This document shows, in pieces, positions 1 to 9,510 of a stretch of 64,000 nucleotides of DNA; position 1 is the first letter of the stretch; every line of letters starts with the position of its first letter. The DNA lies in the NCBI GenBank assembly GCA_905221605.1, contig CAJNDS010002092.1, forward strand, positions 479,428 through 543,427, read 5' to 3'. Both the position numbers and the translations under genes were made by a program. The notes beneath the pieces were generated by a model. It saw only the letters and a list, made by a program, of their open reading frames with translations. It was not told the DNA's origin and made no database searches. This stretch comes from Symbiodinium natans (lineage: Eukaryota; Sar; Dinophyceae; Suessiales; Symbiodiniaceae).

Positions 1-60
1 GTGGGAATATTTGTCAGCGGGTTCAAACGGCCAGCCTAGTTGTAGGTCATGGACTTTCCA

Positions 61-821
61 CGTTTCAGCGGGTATGACTACCACAGTTGAAACCTACCCC
101 TGAACCCTAAACCCTAAACCCTAAACCCTAAACCCTAAAGCCTAAACCTCTCAGAAGGTGGTTTGCTTCAACCCTAAACCCTAAACCCTAAACCCTAAAC
201 CCTAAGCCCTAAGCCCTAAGCCCTAAGCCCTAAGCCCTAAACCCTAAACCCTAAACCCTAAACCCTAAACCGCGAAGGTTCGGAACAAGAGGTTCTTTCC
301 TTAAGGGTCCGTGTACCTATATGGTCAGTTCTCTCAACCAGGGTCCCTAAATTTTGGGTACCCTAAATACGAGGGGCCGCCTCATCTCTTCATATAGTGA
401 TTATAGTACCCCTCGAATGTAATCCCTGTTGAGGACTGTTAGTATCAGGGGCAACATCCCAACCTATGTAGTATATATGTGGCCTTAAAGGGGGTTCCAC
501 TATAGTGGCTCTAGGGCCCAAGTATATACTCCATAGGTACATGGACCCTGAAAGCTGCCTTTAGGGTTTAAAGCCCTAAACCGTGAACCTTAAACCCGAA
601 GCCCTTAACCGAAGTTCGGGGTGGGCTTATGTCGAGCTGAGGCCTTTTGGGAGGTTTTGTGGTGCAATGGTGTTGGTCTTTAAGGTTTAAACCCCGCACC
701 CCCCTAAACCCTAAACCCTAAACCCTAAACCCTAAACCCTAAACCCTAAACCCTAAACCCTAAACCCCAAACCCTAAGCCCTGAGTTTTGCTCGGGGGTT
801 TTCGGCCCCTGGGTTCAAAAG
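61..821. repeat. Telomeric C-strand arrays with dispersed inverted-repeat fragments
   Basis: CCCTAAA heptamer arrays occupy about 98-285 and 698-781, with CCCTAAG variants at 205-240. Between them, 325-400 resembles the family B element (GGTCAGTTCTCT followed by GGGTCCC and TACCCTAAAT), and 418-465 resembles one half of family F (CTGTTAGTA then CAACATCCCAA). No convincing coding island was seen before 822. The arrays are internal rather than a chromosome end, since the same repeats recur to the far end of the window. Confidence 0.8.
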
Positions 822-908
822 GGTCAAGAGCGTCACGCAAGAGGTCTTCGACGCATTGCGCGCATTCCCAGCCTTCACGCTGAACTGCAACGGCAAGAAG
901 GCTGGCTT
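822..908 (+). CDS. Candidate exon, product unknown
   Basis: An open island of 87 bp sits between a CCCTAAA array upstream and degenerate TTTAGGG repeats downstream. It follows an AG|G acceptor (caaaag) and ends at a textbook GTGAGT donor at 909. The frame reads VKSVTQEVFDALRAF and then PAFTLNCNGKKAGL, which looks like ordinary soluble protein. I do not recognise a family. Boundaries are inferred from splice signals and codon character only. Confidence 0.55.
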
Positions 909-1935
909 GTGAGTCGGGGGGTCGAGGGTTTGGGGGTTTAGAGGGTTTGGGGGGTTTTTAAGAGATTTTAGGGGGAGTTCAGTGGTTTTCGGGGATGTTC
1001 AGGGTTTTTGGGGGGCTTGACGGGTTTCAGGGGATTTTAGAGGGCTGATGTCGAGATGAGTGTTCGGGGTTCAGGGTTTCGGGTTCACAGGATTTCGGGG
1101 ATCCAACATGGTAGCTAGCCCGAAACCCTGAATCCCTAAACGAAACCTTCCTGATACAGTTCTTAAGGGACGGAGGTTCATGGGGGGTGTCTAGCAAACC
1201 TTGGGAAGCTTAGGGCGTTTTAGGGAGTAGTGGGGAGTATGAGGGACCCTTAGGTTGCATACTTTCGGTGAACCCCCATCCCTTGAGAACCCTAGGGCCC
1301 GAGACACTACACCCTGAACCCTAAACCCTAGACCCTAAAGATTCCTCTCGACCTTAGGGAGACCTGCCCCACGTCGTCGTGGAGACTCTCACTGAGACCA
1401 GCACGTCCTCTCAGGCCGGGGAGGGGGGAGAGAGAAGGGGGGAGGGCTTTTTTGCCTCACCCCGCCCTGCAACGAACAAGAGAGAAGGAAGAAGAGAGAA
1501 ATGGACAAAGACTGGGACTTTAACGAAGAGAAGAAAGAGATGCAGAATATGACAGATCCAAGAGATAGATGGAAAGCTGAGAAGAACGACAGCCGGACAG
1601 GAAGGTGAGACCACCACCACCGCCACCACCGCCCCCAGCACAAACCTGTAAAAACGCCACCTAGCTTCGAAGGAATTGTCGTGCTCTGGGTTTGCAGTAC
1701 CAGTTTTTGGTCCAAAGACTTTCCTCGATGCTTTTGCAGTGCTATGCGAAAAGACGCGATGCCAAATTTTGTAAGCTCGCATTTCCCATGAACTGCCCCC
1801 CGCCCCTCAACACCGGCACAGACCATGCGCCTTGAGCCACCCCGCACACGCCTAAACCCTGAAGCTTAAAACCCTAAGCCCTACGCCCTAAGCCCCTAAA
1901 CCCTAAACCAACGCTAACCCCCCAGCCCAAAGCAG
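909..1935 (+). other. Intron-like stretch with telomeric arrays and a GA-rich tract
   Basis: It begins with the GTGAGT donor and degenerate TTTAGGG/TTTGGGG repeats to about 1085. It holds short CCCTAAA runs near 1311-1340 and 1848-1912, and a purine-rich tract at about 1415-1620. Open frames on the minus strand at 1389-1847 are low-complexity products of the purine tract and were not taken as genes. Confidence 0.5.
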
Positions 1936-2035
1936 CCCTCCACGCAAGAGGCGGTCCTGGAAGTCACCCCGGAGGGAGCCGTGACCTGCCAGGGTGCTGC
2001 GCTGAAGATCGACCAGCCCCCCAGTCGGCAAAAGA
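1936..2035 (+). CDS. Candidate exon, product unknown
   Basis: It follows an AGCAG| acceptor and reads STQEAVLEVTPEGAVTC then QGAALKIDQPPSRQK. A possible GTAGTT donor at 2036 runs straight into TTTAGGG repeats. It may belong with the exons at 822 and 2458. The V-x-P-E-G composition is compatible with an Ig-like or ASH-type domain of a large cytoskeletal protein, but that is a weak guess. Confidence 0.5.
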
Positions 2036-2457
2036 GTAGTTTAGGGTTAAGGGTTTACCTAAGGGTTTAGGGTTCAGGGGTTTAGGGGTTTAGGGTTTAC
2101 GGATTTTGGGCTTGGGGTTTGGGATTTAGGGCTTACGTTTATGTCAGGGTCTTTTTGTTTTGGGTCTAGGGTTTGGGGCTTTGGGCTCAAACCTAACCAT
2201 GGCACAACAAGAACACTAGCATCAAGAATGCCAACAGTCGCAGCAGTGGGAAGAATAAAACGTGCAAGTAGGAGTCAGGGTACCGTTAATGGTTACTTTG
2301 GCGCAACAAGAGGATGAACACATAGGAATAACAAACACAAACCTTGGAACTAACCCTAAACCCTAAACCCCAAACCCGAAACCCTAAACCCCAAACCCGA
2401 AACCCTAAACCCCAAACCCCAAACCCTAAACCCTAAACCCTAAACCCTAAACCCGAG
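2036..2457 (+). repeat. Intron with G-strand then C-strand telomeric arrays
   Basis: TTTAGGG-type repeats fill 2041-2190, unique sequence 2195-2345 follows, and CCCTAAA/CCCCAAA repeats fill 2347-2455. The two arrays are in opposite orientation, so a transcript could fold them together. The stretch links two exon candidates. Confidence 0.6.
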
Positions 2458-2527
2458 GCTCGTGGCGCCCATCGTCAACGAAGGGATCCAGTCCGCCTCC
2501 TTCGTGCTGAAGCCCGAAAGGCGCCAG
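2458..2527 (+). CDS. Candidate exon, product unknown
   Basis: It starts after a CGAG| acceptor directly at the end of a CCCTAAA array and ends CAG|GTTTCA. It reads LVAPIVNEGIQSASFVLKP then ERRQ. The pattern I-V-N-E-G...A-S-F-V-L-K-P resembles a beta-sandwich strand pair as in ASH/Hydin-like repeats, but there is too little sequence to claim it. Confidence 0.55.
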
Positions 2528-2659
2528 GTTTCAGGGCCTTTGTGGGGTTTAGGGGTCCACGGGTTCAGGGGTTTAGGGTTTGAGGTTTGGGGTTTAGGGT
2601 TTAGGGTTTAGGGGGTCTCAGTGCGTTTGAGGGGTTTTAGTTTTTGGATATTTTTAATA

Positions 2660-2707
<48 letters not shown>

Positions 2708-3198
2708 GGGTTGGGGTTTCTAGGTTTGTTTTCGGGTTCAAGATATATGGATTTTCGGGGTTCAGGGTTTAAGGGCTTGGCCCCGGGTTCAGATGGGCAT
2801 AGAGGGTTGAAGCTTAAGGGTTTATTGGGGATCTGAGCATCCTTTGTCACGAGTCCCTCCCCCCCAAACAGAAGAAAGCTCGGCGCCTTATAGGCTCATG
2901 GCATACTCTGGGTTCTTGCTGCAGTCACCAGATTCTCGAAAGCACATAGATCTTCAGCGGACCATTGCACGGGGCTAGTTTGGGGGGGTGGGCGGGGGTG
3001 GGGGGCGGGGGGGTGGGGGCCGGGGGTGGGCGGGGGGTGGGCGAGTGGGCGGAGGCGTAGGGGGCGGCGAAGGGGGGGGGGGTTGTAACGTGATGGGATG
3101 ACGGTCTTAAGGAAGCCCAAAACATCCCTTGAACCTTGAACACCTTAAGCTACAAGGTCGTTGTGGTTGGCATTCAGGGTTGAGCGTTTGCTATGCAG
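2528..3198 (+). other. Intron-like stretch: telomeric repeats, T/G homopolymers, G-rich tract
   Basis: TTTAGGG repeats cover 2546-2640. A short (AT) run is followed by a poly(T) run joined directly to a poly(G) run at about 2657-2705. A strongly G-rich tract (GGGGGTGGG motifs) covers 2975-3085. The proline-rich minus-strand frames there are translations of this tract, not genes. Confidence 0.6.
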
Positions 3199-3259
3199 GA
3201 CGTCCGTGCTCTACAAGCTGACGGATCTGCGCCGGAGCCTCCTGCAGCTTGACCAACTA
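3199..3259 (+). CDS. Candidate exon abutting a family C element
   Basis: After a TATGCAG| acceptor the frame reads TSVLYKLTDLRRSLLQLDQL. It then meets the first base of a dispersed element that starts GTCTAGGACCC. Either the exon ends here with GTCTAG as donor, or the protein stops at TAG 3263-3265 created by the element. The same element starts exactly at another exon end at 61585. Confidence 0.5.
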
Positions 3260-3362
3260 GTCTAGGACCCGGAGTAGGCCCTTATTCACATTTTTTCGAG
3301 GTAAGGCTGCCTTATAAGCCCCTTTTAAACCAAAAAAGGGCAAGGTTAATCTTGGGTCTAGT
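3260..3362 (+). repeat. Family C dispersed inverted-repeat element
   Basis: The left end is GTCTAGGACCCGGAGTAGG. Internal features are TTATAAGCCCC and AAACCAAAAAAGGG, and the right end is CTTGGGTCTAG. The ends are imperfect inverted repeats (CTAGGACCC against the complement of GGGTCTAG). Relatives lie at 39922-40033 and 61585-61728. Confidence 0.6.
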
Positions 3363-3454
3363 AGTAAGCCACCCCCCAAAAAATCCTCGAACGCTCCAAG
3401 CCCCGAATGCTAAGGTGTGACCCCCAATAAACAATTTCCAGTATACGATCCATG

Positions 3455-3915
3455 AACATTTTAAACTCATCATGAAATGGTTAAACTCACCATGAAATAC
3501 TCACCAAGAAGTTTTAAACACACCATGAAATTTTAAACACACCATGAAATGTTAAACTCACCATGAAATGTTTAAACTCACCATGAAATGTTAAACTCAC
3601 TATGAAATGTTAAACTCACCATGAAATGTTAAACGCACCATGAAATTATTAAACTCACCATGAAATGTTAAACTCACCATGAGATTTTTTAAACCCACCA
3701 TGAAGTGATGAAACTCACCATGGCATGTTAAACTCACCATGAAATTTTCTAAACTCATCCTGAAATTATTAAACTCACCATGAAATTTTTAACTCACCAT
3801 GAACTTTTTAACTCACCATGAAATGTTAAATTCACCATGAAAAGTTAAACGCACCATGAAGTTTTAAACTCACCATGAAATTTTAAGCTCACCATGAAAT
3901 CTTTAACTCAACAAA
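3455..3915. repeat. Minisatellite, about 18-19 bp unit
   Basis: More than twenty tandem copies of a unit close to TTAAACTCACCATGAAATG occur, with small length changes in the A/T part. No open frame runs through it. It lies in a non-coding gap after the family C element. Confidence 0.9.
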
Positions 3916-4020
3916 ATATCTGTTCCAATCAGTTGTAACTGGGCGCAAAGATGTCGAAGAACAGTCGACCCCTAAACCCCGAAACCTTGAGAACTCGCAG
4001 CGTAAGCTTGGGCGACATAG

Positions 4021-4122
4021 TATAGGGGTCGGAATACTTACTAGTAACATTCTCTTAGTGTCCCTGAATAATTATACTAGAATAACCCCCAAAACCCTGT
4101 TCTAATTATTAAGGCCCCTACA
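4021..4122. repeat. Family D inverted-repeat element
   Basis: The left end TATAGGGGTCGGAATACTTA and the right end ATTATTAAGGCCCCTA form imperfect terminal inverted repeats. A second copy is at about 59123-59282. It carries no coding capacity. Confidence 0.55.
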
Positions 4123-4242
4123 GTACCCGGCTTGGAGGACCCAGCAGGCTCCAAGCCCCTTTGCTATGCTTTGCTGTCCATGCTAAGTGAAGCTTGCTTT
4201 CAAGTGAAGCTTGGGTAGGGTGGTGAGGGTTGGTGTCTCCCT

Positions 4243-4617
4243 AGACCCTAAACCCTAAACCCTAGACCCCAAACCCCAAACCCCAAACTGCCGAAGCTCG
4301 GGGGTTGTTAAGGGCTTGCTGATTCTTCATGGAGGAGTGGAGGAGCAGATTTCTGTAATTCCCTACATGGTAGTTTCTAGGGTTCAGGGCGTGCGGCCAC
4401 AGGGCTTGGGCTACGGCCCGCCTAATTATGGGTAGGACTTGGTAGGACCTACCTACATTTCTCACAAACCGGTGTGGGCCTGTAAGTTCGAGTTTAGTAA
4501 CCCTATGCCCTAAACCATAAACCTAAACCCTAAATCCTAAACCCTAAACCCTAAACCCTAAACCCTAAACCCCAAACCCTGAACCCTAAACCCGAAACCC
4601 GGAACCCTGAAATTCAG
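4243..4617. repeat. Telomeric C-strand arrays around unique DNA
   Basis: CCCTAAA/CCCCAAA repeats lie at 4243-4290 and 4500-4605. Unique sequence between them has only a short minus-strand frame that I do not trust. The second array leads to an exon candidate. Confidence 0.7.
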
Positions 4618-4705
4618 GGCTGATCGTCTCGGAGAGCTGAGGCTGGAGCAGACCGACTCCAGGCTGGCAGCTGCTTCCCTGGGCGTGGCCAAGGCCTCCG
4701 CGTGA
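4618..4705 (+). CDS. Candidate exon, possibly terminal
   Basis: After ATTCAG| the frame reads ADRLGELRLEQTDSRLAA then ASLGVAKASA and TGA at 4703. An alternative reading is a GTGATG donor at 4702. The charged, leucine-spaced composition suggests a helix. Its family is unknown. TTTAGGG repeats start at 4755. Confidence 0.5.
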
Positions 4706-5413
4706 TGTGGAACCAAAGTAACCTTGAGAACTCCAAACCCCTAATCCCCAGGGCTTAGGGGCTTAGGGTTTAGGGTTTAGGGTGTAGGGTTTAGTGTTTA
4801 GGGCTGAGGGTTTAGGGTTTAGTCTAGAACCGGCGTAGAAGCCTATAGGACACGCTAAGGCCCTGCAGAATCCTAAGCGAGAAAACCGCAATCCTCAGGC
4901 CCCAACATGCACCCTGAGCCCGAAACTTACGGGTATGAAATCAAAAGGAAGTCGGTGCCCTACATGACCCCTTCAAGGCTAAAGGGCAAATTTCGGTTTG
5001 GGCTTCAGGGTTGAGGGTTTAGGATTTAGGGTTTAGGGTTGAGGGTTTAGGGTTTAGGGTTTAGGGGTAGTCGAGGTACTTAAACCTTGATACCCTGAAC
5101 CTGGACCTGCATGGCCTGAAGAATTCTCCACATTGCCCCCACCTCATCAACCCCTTCGTACCTATGGTATTTAGGGTCTAGAGTTTAGGGCTTAGGGTTA
5201 CGGGGGGGGGGCCCCAGCTCTAGCCCGGAAGCAACCCCCCTCCCCAAAGCCCAACATAACACTCCGAGCTTGACAGGCCCGGAGACTCTGACTCCCAAAG
5301 GCCAACACCCGAAAGCTCCCGTGAGCCCCTGAACCCTGAACCCTGAACCCTGAACCCTGAACCCTAAACGCTAAACCCTAAACCCTAAACCCTAAACCCT
5401 GAATCCGCTTCAG
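4706..5413 (+). other. Non-coding stretch with G-strand then C-strand repeats
   Basis: TTTAGGG arrays lie at 4755-4815 and 4985-5066, and CCCTGAA/CCCTAAA arrays at 5330-5402. Unique sequence between them shows no convincing frame. Confidence 0.6.
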
Positions 5414-5485
5414 GCGCCCGTGGAGCTTCCAAATTTCCCGGCCTCGACCTTGGCGCTGACGAATCTGCAGTTGTTCGGACGTATG
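5414..5485 (+). CDS. Candidate exon, product unknown
   Basis: Exactly 24 codons lie between CTTCAG| and |GTGCGT, reading APVELPNFPASTLALTNLQL then FGRM. Both splice signals are good and the exon is phase 0 at both ends. A CCCTAAA array lies immediately upstream. I do not recognise the protein. Confidence 0.6.
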
Positions 5486-5807
5486 GTGCGTTCCAACACC
5501 CCAAGCATAATTCCAATATTAGCCCTATAATCCCTATATACCTTACACCCTAAACCCTAACTATTAAACCCTAAACGCTCCCTTAAAATTCTCAACCCCC
5601 TAGAGAATGACACACGATCGGTGAGGGTTTGGGTGCGGGCGGTTTGTGTAGTTTTGTGTTCGTTGGCAAATTTGGCGCTGGAGTCTGTTTTAGGGTTTCA
5701 GTTCAGGGCCTAAACCCTAAACCCTAAACCCTAAACCCTAAACCCTAAACCCTAAACCCTAAACCCTAAACCCTATTTACTGTAGGTTGGATACAGAGGC
5801 CCTTCAG

Positions 5808-5851
5808 GGAGTTCGAGGGAAAGAGCTGAAGGTTTGGAGCACGGTTCGAGC
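5808..5851 (+). CDS. Candidate short exon
   Basis: After CCTTCAG| the frame reads GVRGKELKVWSTVRA, with a possible GTATGA donor at 5852. A CCCTAAA array ends 30 bp upstream, and TTTAGGG repeats start at 5893. It is short, so the call is tentative. Confidence 0.4.
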
Positions 5852-6477
5852 GTATGAGGCTCACTCCAACACTACAACCCACAAACGCTGAAAGGGTTTA
5901 GGGTTTAGGGTTTAGGGTGCAGGGTGTAGGGTTTAGGGTTTAGGGTTTAGTCTTAAAATCCCCTCGGCTGTGGATGTTTCAAAGTCTGATCCCCAGAAAG
6001 TATTCATTGTCTGAAGATTTTTTGTGAGCTCATATCAGTGCTAACAGGAGGGTTTCGGGTGGTTTAGGGGTTTAGGGATTCAGGTGACTAGGGTTGGGGG
6101 CTTGGGGAGGGTTTGGGGTCTTAGGGTGTAGGGTGTAGGTTGCAGGGTTAGGTGCTTTGTCATGGTTTTAGGTTCATGGATGTCGGCTTAGGGTTGGTTG
6201 TATAGTGTTTATTGGTCACTGGTTCTCAATTCCCTATGCAAACCCTACGAAGAATCAGCAAGTGTCAGGATTTCCAGATTTCAGGGGGTAGGCTCCGTTC
6301 AGGAGAGGCCATTGCAAAACACCAAGCCCCAGGACCCTAAACCCTAAACCCCAAACCCCAAACCCCAAACCCTAAACCCTAAACCCTAAACCCTAAACCC
6401 TAAACCCTAAACCCTACTACACCCTACACCCTAAACCCTAAACCCTAAACCCTAAACCCTAAACGGGTTACGCCAAG
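5852..6477 (+). other. Intron-like stretch with inverted telomeric arrays
   Basis: TTTAGGG arrays lie at 5893-5950 and 6050-6150, and a long CCCTAAA array at 6332-6465. Unique DNA between them has no clear frame. Confidence 0.65.
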
Positions 6478-6585
6478 GACCTCCTGGCGGGAAGGCTCGC
6501 CAAGGACCCGGTGACGAAGCGCACGCAGACGGTGAAGAAGGAGAGCCGGGGCCTACAGAACCCCAGCTGCGGCGCACTTCAGAGG
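6478..6585 (+). CDS. Candidate exon, basic protein segment
   Basis: The island lies directly between a CCCTAAA array (ending 6464) and a TTTAGGG array (starting 6587). It reads DLLAGRLAKDPVTKRTQTVK then KESRGLQNPSCGALQ. The donor would be GTTTAG supplied by the first telomeric heptamer. The acceptor is CCAAG|G. Unnamed product. Confidence 0.6.
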
Positions 6586-7236
6586 GTTTAGGGTTTAGGG
6601 TTTGGGGTTTAGGTTTAGGGTTAGGATTTAGGGTTTAGGGTTTAGGGTTTAGGGTTTAGGGTTTAGAGCAGATCTAGGGTTTAGTCGGAGTTAGGTTACG
6701 GTTGAGGGCTCAGTAGGTTCCTAAGCCGAAGCCTCCGACTTAAAGCCCGAACGCAGCCAACCCCAAACAGGGACCCTTCTTGTAAGATGTGGACTGGGTT
6801 ACCGGTTGCCAAGCAATAAGTTCGAACAAACAGCTCCCCCCAAACCCTGGGCCCTAATTCCGGGAATCCCACAGAACATTTCAGCTTTGTGATCCCAGCA
6901 GGGGGTTCGGCACTGCTGCTTTTTGTCTTTTTTCATGTGTGGGGTTTCGAAAGTTGAGGTTCTTTGTTGAGTGCTAGTTTGTGGGTTTCTGAAAATTTGG
7001 GTTCCTATAACAAGGGTTATGTGTCCCTAAACCCTAAACCCTAAACCCTAAGCCCTAAGCCCTAAACCCTAAACCCTAAACCCTAAACCCCAAACCCTAA
7101 ACCCTCAAGCCCCCTGTAACTTGAACTTATTAAGAAATATCTACAAAACGAAACTCCTCGAAACTCCTCGAAACTTCCCCGGACCTGAACCCTTAATAAT
7201 TTCAATAAACCCGAAACCCCGAGCCCCCCTTTTTGC
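6586..7236 (+). other. Telomeric arrays and a family G dispersed repeat
   Basis: A TTTAGGG array fills 6586-6668 and CCCTAAA arrays lie at 7027-7105. Sequence at 7105-7195 (CCTGTAACTTGAA then CTCGAAACTTCCCCGGACCTG) has a relative at 10310-10430. No gene was seen. Confidence 0.6.
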
Positions 7237-7249
7237 AGCCATTTTGGCT
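7237..7249 (+). promoter_or_regulatory. Possible relic of the dinoflagellate spliced leader
   Basis: AGCCATTTTGGCT matches 13 consecutive bases of the conserved dinoflagellate trans-spliced leader. A short frame starting at ATG 7258 follows. Relic leaders occur in dinoflagellate genomes where trans-spliced mRNAs were copied back. The match does not extend to the leader's ends, and the motif is partly palindromic, so chance cannot be excluded. Confidence 0.3.
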
Positions 7250-7440
7250 GGCGGGCGATGGTCTCGAGCCGCACGCGCCTGGGCCAGCAACATGGGTCGT
7301 CGAGGGCTCCCCCGAACCTCCGGAGCCCTAAGCCCTAAAACCCATAAACCCTTGGGACATAAACCCTAAACCCTAAACCCTAAACCCTAAACCCTAAACC
7401 CTAAACCCTATACCCTAAACCCTAAACCCTAAACCCTAAA

Positions 7441-8366
7441 CCCCAAACCCTAAAGCCGAAACCCTAAAGCCGAAACCCTAAACCCTAAGCCAAATCAACC
7501 TCACCCTAACCCCTAAAACCCCTAAGCCCTTAAACTCCAACAACCTTAGAGCCGCGTGAGATCAGGGTGCTGGGCTCTATCTTGGGGGCTGCGAACCCCC
7601 CACCTCCCCCCCCCCCGCCCCCCACGGCCGCCACCAAAAAAACAAACAAACAAGAAAGCAACAAGCCTTTTGTGGGTGTTCGGGTTTAGGGTTTAGGGTT
7701 TGGGGTTTGGGGTTTACAAGCTTTTTTGCCCCCCCACTTCTTGGCCGATCGAAGGCAGGGTGTTCTGGTTTAGGGTTCAGGGAACCCTAAACCCTAAACT
7801 CTAAACCCTAAACCCTAAACCCTAAACCCTAAACCCTAAACCCTAAACCCTAAACCCTAAACCCTATGCCCTAAACCCTAAACCCTAAACCCTAAACCCT
7901 AAACCCCAAACCCTAAAGCCGAAACCCTAAAGCCGAAACCCTAAACCCTAAGCCAAATCAACCTCACCCTAACCCCTAAAGCCCCTAAGCCCTTAAACTC
8001 CAACAACCTTAGAGCCGCGTGAGATCAGGGTGCTGGGCTCTATCTTGGGGGCTGCGAACCCCCCACCTCCCCCCCCCCCGCCCCCCACGGCCGCCACCAA
8101 AAAAACAAACAAACAAGAAAGCAACAAGCCTTTTGTGGGTGTTCGGGTTTAGGGTTTAGGGTTTGGGGTTTGGGGTTTACAAGCTTTTTTGCCCCCCCAC
8201 TTCTTGGCCGATCGAAGGCAGGGTGTTCTGGTTTAGGGTTCAGGGAACCCTAAACCCTAAACCCTAAACTCTAAACCCTAAACCCTAAACCCTAAACCCT
8301 AAACCCTAAACCCTAAACCCTAAACCCCAAACCCTAAACCCTAAACCCTAAACCCTGATCTCTTCT
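7441..8366. repeat. Direct tandem duplication, 463 bp offset, inside telomeric arrays
   Basis: The segment 7441-7903 is repeated nearly identically from 7904. Both copies carry the AAGCCGAAACCCTAAAGCC run, a GAGCCGCGTGAGATCAGGG stretch, a poly(C) tract, an AAACAAACAAACAAG run and a short TTTAGGG array. The CCCTAAA runs differ slightly in copy number. No coding frame. Confidence 0.9.
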
Positions 8367-8462
8367 GGGCCCTTGTTTGTTGTGGCCAGGGTCAACACAT
8401 GAGGCCTGGGTTCCCGAAGCCCGAAGCCTGGGCATGGACCCTTAAGCGACCAATTGCCCAAG

Positions 8463-8562
8463 AACCCCCAAAAAAGTAAGAATATTCTTGCTAATAAGGG
8501 CAAGAATATAGGGATTACTATGTTTTTTTTTTTTTTTTTTTTTTGGGGGGGGGGGGGGGGGT
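8463..8562. repeat. Family H element ending in poly(T)-poly(G)
   Basis: The sequence has AACCCCCAAAAAAGTAAGAAT, then AAGGGCAAGAATATAGGGAT, then a T run of over 20 joined to a G run of about 18. Related sequences with the CTTATAAGGGTAA core are at 36555-36612 and 45012-45073, the last also ending T-run then G-run. Confidence 0.5.
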
Positions 8563-8612
8563 CTGAAAGTAAAAGTAGTAGACCCCTTTTTTCGCGACCC
8601 CAGATTCCGACG

Positions 8613-8675
8613 ATGGGTTGCGGTGGCAGCGTGCCATCATCAGGAGCTTTGTCGAAGGCGGCTTGGGGCACCTAA
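8613..8675 (+). CDS. Possible first exon with an MGCGGS N-terminus
   Basis: ATG at 8613 opens MGCGGSVPSSGALSKAAWGT, and a stop is formed by the following CCCTAAA array. Met-Gly-Cys at the start is the classic context for N-myristoylation plus palmitoylation, so this could be the start of a membrane-anchored protein whose later exons are downstream. There is no independent evidence of expression, and the 20-codon frame could be chance. Confidence 0.3.
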   Translation: MGCGGSVPSSGALSKAAWGT

Positions 8676-9414
8676 ACCCTAAACCCTAAACCCTAAACCC
8701 TAAACCCTACACCCTAAACCCTAAACCCTAAGCCCTAAACCCTAAACCCTAAACCCTAAACCCTAAAACCCTAAACCCTAAACCCTAAACCCTAAAGTTG
8801 TACCAAGGAGAAACGTTTCGGCCCCGGAGACCCTGAGCCCTGAACCTTAAACCCCTTATGTGCCCTAATATGGTTAGAGGTGCAGTTATAAGTACAGTTA
8901 TAAAAAGGGTGAACGCTTCGTCAAGTTCGGCCCTAAACCCTAAACACTCTTGACCTATGTATACTTAAGCCTTAGTGGGGGGTCGGCAGAAGAGTATTCG
9001 GAGACACCGTCTTGGTGAACACTCCGCCCCCTCTGATGGATGCCTTCAAGGAACCCTCTTTTTGGGGTCTACAAGGGGGCTCTTCAGGGGGCCTTCCCTG
9101 AAATTTTCCAAGGCAAAATAGTAGGAGACCCCCGCTTGGTTAAACCCACCGACGCCACGTTCGCGCGCAGAAAGGCTCTCTTCAGCCCCTTGCAGAAATG
9201 TCGGCATGCGCAGTTCTTCCTGTACTTCTCACGACATGCACATGCGAAATCACTCGGGGCCACCAGTTTTCAGGGCAAACGCCAGCCACGGCATGAACAC
9301 GCAGCTTCCTGTAAATCTCATGACATGCACATACACAGTCCCTCGGGGCCAGCAGTGCTCAAGGCAAAGACCACTTTCTGAGCAGTCCAGCCATGGAACC
9401 TTTGCTCCTTGCAG
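8676..9414 (+). other. Telomeric array then unique DNA with an internal direct repeat
   Basis: A CCCTAAA array fills 8672-8800. A roughly 55-bp direct repeat is at 9228-9282 and 9316-9370 (CATGACATGCACAT... CTCGGGGCCA...). Frames on both strands remain open here, but none has a recognisable domain. Confidence 0.5.
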
Positions 9415-9510
9415 CTGTTCCTGAACTGGCAGACCCGGAGTTTCGCACACGTCAGCTCCGGGCCATGCACGCCTACTCCAACGACACCGTCGACCTCGTA
9501 GTCTGCAGCG
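9415..9510 (+). CDS. Candidate exon, product unknown
   Basis: The island has a strong acceptor (CTCCTTGCAG|) and a GTGAGG donor at 9511. It reads VPELADPEFRTRQLRAMHAY then SNDTVDLVVCS. Codon and residue use look like real protein. Other frames are also open, so frame choice rests on residue character. The family is unknown. Confidence 0.55.

Noticed and set aside
98-285. Chromosome end (true telomere) at the left edge
   Set aside because: CCCTAAA arrays occur in both orientations throughout the 64 kb with unique sequence between them. The left edge begins with unique sequence, not repeats.
1389-1847. 152-codon minus-strand frame
   Set aside because: It covers a GA-rich tract and is rich in Ser/Phe/Leu because of the complement of purine repeats.
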